Shown piece by piece: positions 61,340 through 64,000 of a stretch of 64,000 nt of DNA. The stretch is taken from positions 310,001 to 374,000 of the forward strand of contig JAOCZO010000004.1 of assembly GCA_026413255.1 (NCBI GenBank), written 5' to 3'. Both the position numbers and the translations under genes were made by a program. How positions within the stretch are numbered: the stretch's first letter is position 1; every line of letters begins with the position of its first letter. The notes beneath the pieces are model-generated. The model did not search any database. It saw nothing but the letters and a program-made list of their open reading frames with translations, and was not told the DNA's origin. This DNA comes from Fereydounia khargensis (Eukaryota > Basidiomycota > Ustilaginomycetes > Urocystidales > Fereydouniaceae).

Positions 61340-64000
61340 CTAGTGGGAGAGAATTTCGTTGACGACTGTTGATCCGTAACAAGTCAGCTACCATGCTAGT
61401 CTGGTTACAAGCAGTCGAACGAGACGGACTCACGCATTTCCAAGATCGAGTAAACGAGATGCTTGTTGAGTCTCTTGTTCTGTAGAGCCGAGAAGACACG
61501 ACGAGTGCCTCTGCGTGCATTCTCCCGCCCTATAAAGTTGGCAGCCAGCTCGGGAATCAGCGTGGACAACTTCTTGTTCGCACTTTCACGGAGAATGTCC
61601 TTCTCCGCTGGCGACCGAGGTGGCGTTGGTGCCTTCAGCTCCCCGTTTGGCCAGAGGCTGTTCTGTAACGTCGTAATGTATCCGACGACAGGTTCGGGAG
61701 AGAGTGCAGCCTGGACAGAGTCTCGTACTTTCCTGCAGGAGGCGTTGTGAGTTCAGTAATCCTGTCAAATCACCATGAGTTGTTCGTGTACTTGACTGGG
61801 TAATACGCACCGTTCAACTGTTGAACCAAACAATTGCTGCAGCAGAATGACAATCGCCTGTCGTCGAAGCCAGTTGTTCTTCTCTTTGAGTTCGAACAGC
61901 TCGACGAAAAGGTCACAGATAGGCTCGGTCCAATACGTTGTGCCTGCTCCGGCTGCTTCTTTGAGCTCGGCAGCAGTAGCCGACTGATTCATCGCCTGTG
62001 AAACCAGGTCAATGTCTGGAATACCGTTGATCAGCGTTCCAGGCCGGCCCTGGATTTGACTGGACAGTCGTTGAGCGACCACATCAAGCATCGAGGGTCC
62101 GATTCCGATCAGGTCGTCAAGGCCTTCAGCAACTCCCGTCATGCCTCGGAAGAGCGATTTGACCAAACCACGACCTGAGAAAGCCGCTGCGATGCCCTCC
62201 TTTGACCCATTATCGCCCTTGCTGTTCTCTTCTGCTTTCGAGGCCAGGATCGCGCTAGATGATCCGGTCGGCGACTGAGACAGGAAAACGCGCAGCTCCT
62301 CGCTTTCGCAGGCGACGGGTAGCCTGACCAGAGCTTGAAGGTACCTTTCCAAAGCGGCCTTTCTCGCATCAACGAAGGGTGCATGAACGAGCCCTACCAG
62401 GCGTTTACCGGGGAACTCCGACTCGAGGGCCTTGACTTCGGCAAATCGCTCCTTGAGACTCTGATGAAGGGTCCAGAATTCAGAGTACCGACGTCCGACG
62501 ATCCATCCACTCGTCACGGACCCAGTATCCCTCTGGGTTCGGCTAGGCTGATCGCCTCCGGTGGCTTCGCGAAGAAGGCTGATTTCGATGAGGTAGACCG
62601 CATACTCTTTGCCCTCGCTGTCGAGTGCGATGCTCGTGCTGTTGATAGCGACCTTGGTCTGTCCAGGAATCAAAGTGTTTTCAGAGAGTTGCACCTCAAA
62701 TTGCTGGCGCTGCCAGCGAAGGTCTCTCGCTTCCCTTCGTACAGCGCTGCGCGATTTTTGCAGCAAGCGGACCTCGCCAGCCCTTGCACCTGTGAGCTCT
62801 GCCTTGCGGATGAGGGCATCCAAGATCTCTTCCTGTGACTGGAGCTTGTCAAGCTTTTCAGTCATTTTGCGAATCTCAGCATCAAGGTTGAGATCACCTG
62901 GAGCTGCCACACGGATACTTCCAGGACTAGGCTTGCTTGAGGTGCCTCCGTCTTGGCCATAGGATCCATCCTCATCTTCTGCCTCTGAAACGGAATCTGC
63001 CTCTTCAAATAGCGGTTGACGGGCTGAGGCTGAGCTATGGTCAGGATCTGCAAGCTTCTTTAAGCCAGCTTTGGTAGGAGCTTCTCGGGTTCGAATGGAA
63101 GATGGCGACGTGTCCATCTTGCCAAAGTCGGGAGATTTACCCTTTGAAAGGGTTCTCTTACCTGCTTCCAGTTCTCTCCTCTGAAGCTTATCGAGCGAAT
63201 CAGAGCTGTTCGATTTGGAGGGGTCACGGAGATCCTCATCCATGATGGTATGTAATGCGCTTTGGATCGCATCGATCTTTTCAACCTGGACGTAGTCGGA
63301 TCCGGAACTGGAGACAGCCTGATCGCTGCCATCCTCCTCCACATCATCAAACAGAGGATCGTTGCGGAAAAGTGGAGCTCGACCATCAGGTCCCAGATGG
63401 TGGGTCCTTCCACCAATCAGAATGTCAAGGTTACCGGCCATAGCGCTGGATTTGGAACGACTATTCGCTGGACGGTCACCAAAGAGAGACCCCTTGGATT
63501 TGGCGTCCGAGGATGAATCTGGGAAGCTTTCCGTTCCAAAGAGATGAGCATGCTGGCTTTCCACCTTCCTCTCTGCGGGACTGGTGGGTCTTGGCGAGCG
63601 AGGGCTCTGCTCTCCTGAATCGTCCAGGCCCAATACAGTGTGGTTATGCGGAGGTGCCAGAGAAGTGACACTAGAAGCGAGGCCGGCAGCAAGATCAGCA
63701 TCTGGAGCCAGATCCTGAGCAGCTTTGAGGAAGAGATCACTCTTCTTAAACGCAATCCAGTCGTCCTCTTCCATTTCGGCGTAAATCTGCTGCTGGGCAC
63801 GGAGGATGGCATGGCGGACTTGGAGAACTTGGACCGCGGTGGCCGTGTCCCCTTGGACATTCTGGAGGAATTGCCGGGCGGAAGCGATGTACTTTGGGCT
63901 GACGCGGATGAGGGGTGAGCTGAAATACGTGTGCTGGAAAAGCTCAATGTCCTCCCGGAGCGTTCTGACGACTGCGGGAGATGGTGACGGTGCTCTGGCG
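61340..64000 (-). CDS. RGS-PX-nexin-C sorting nexin (Mdm1/Snx13-like), 5' end missing
   Basis: Lipid-binding tether of the SNX13/14/25-Mdm1 family, which links ER to vacuole, lysosome or lipid droplets. Three exons seen: 61811 to beyond 64000, 61732-61434 and 61365-61340 (introns 78 and 68 nt). The gene enters from the right edge, so the N-terminal membrane anchors and PXA domain should lie outside. The window starts inside the RGS domain (DIELFQHTYFSSPLIRVSPKYI...MEEDDWIAFKKSDLFLK). A long acidic linker follows, then a coiled coil (IRKMTEKLDKLQSQEEIL) and the PX domain (VGRRYSEFWTLHQSLKERF...FPGKR). Last comes a nexin C-terminal domain: PICDLFVELFELKEKNNWLRRQAIVILLQQLFGSTVER|KVRDSV, ending in VNEILSH. 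Order and motifs fit the family well. Confidence 0.9.

Overview
The window is nuclear DNA of a basidiomycete fungus, most likely a smut relative (Ustilaginomycotina). The signs are a myosin-motor chitin synthase (Mcs1 type) in one uninterrupted exon, a short BRCA2 homologue with a single BRC element (Brh2 type), many 55-120 nt introns with GTRNGT donors and CTNAC-like branch sites, and a GC content a little above half by eye. I read 22 protein genes on both strands. Most exon structures below were assembled by hand: phases close to a whole number of codons, and the joined peptides restore known family motifs. No tRNA, rRNA, CRISPR array, intact transposon or viral element was recognised.

Layout, left to right: MCS1 chitin synthase (+, 1861-7833); a degenerate NDK-domain protein with TPGHKR repeats (-); a small secreted protein (+, 11255-11738); BRH2 (-, 12026-15232); GFA1 (+, 17086-19580); branched-chain dehydrogenase E2 (-, 20017-21814); CHL1/DDX11 helicase (-, 22289-25681); a TPT-type sugar transporter (-, 26451-27600); a K/T-type transcription cyclin (-, 28838-30185); a CHS7-like chaperone in eight exons (+, 30935-32466); a J-domain protein (-, 33237-34870); MOG1 (-, 35689-36394); ERG6 with a 12-nt microexon (+, 37414-38966); dihydrofolate reductase (-, 39089-39974); an AT-rich gene-poor island (about 40.2-41.2 kb); XPF/RAD1 in twelve exons (+, 41844-45596); ATP2 (-, 45973-48043); DPM2 (+, 49289-49753); a mitochondrial His-rich membrane protein (+, 50351-51130); an RRM protein with a Cys-rich finger (-, 51830-55439); cyclin L with a GC-AG intron (-, 57034-58322); a coiled-coil protein (+, 59033-61049); and an RGS-PX-nexin-C sorting nexin running off the right edge (-, 61340-64000).

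The genes are mainly housekeeping and are not arranged as a metabolic cluster. Three concern chitin supply or delivery (MCS1, GFA1, CHS7-like), three concern DNA repair or cohesion (BRH2, CHL1, XPF), two encode cyclins of transcription and splicing kinases, and several serve mitochondria or the secretory pathway (ATP2, E2, DPM2, transporter). I found no convincing previously undescribed multi-gene system. The most unusual items are the pseudo-NDK repeat protein, the near-perfect palindromic ACAGTAC repeats in three intergenic regions, the degenerate motor of MCS1, the ERG6 microexon, the GC-AG intron and the AT-rich island.
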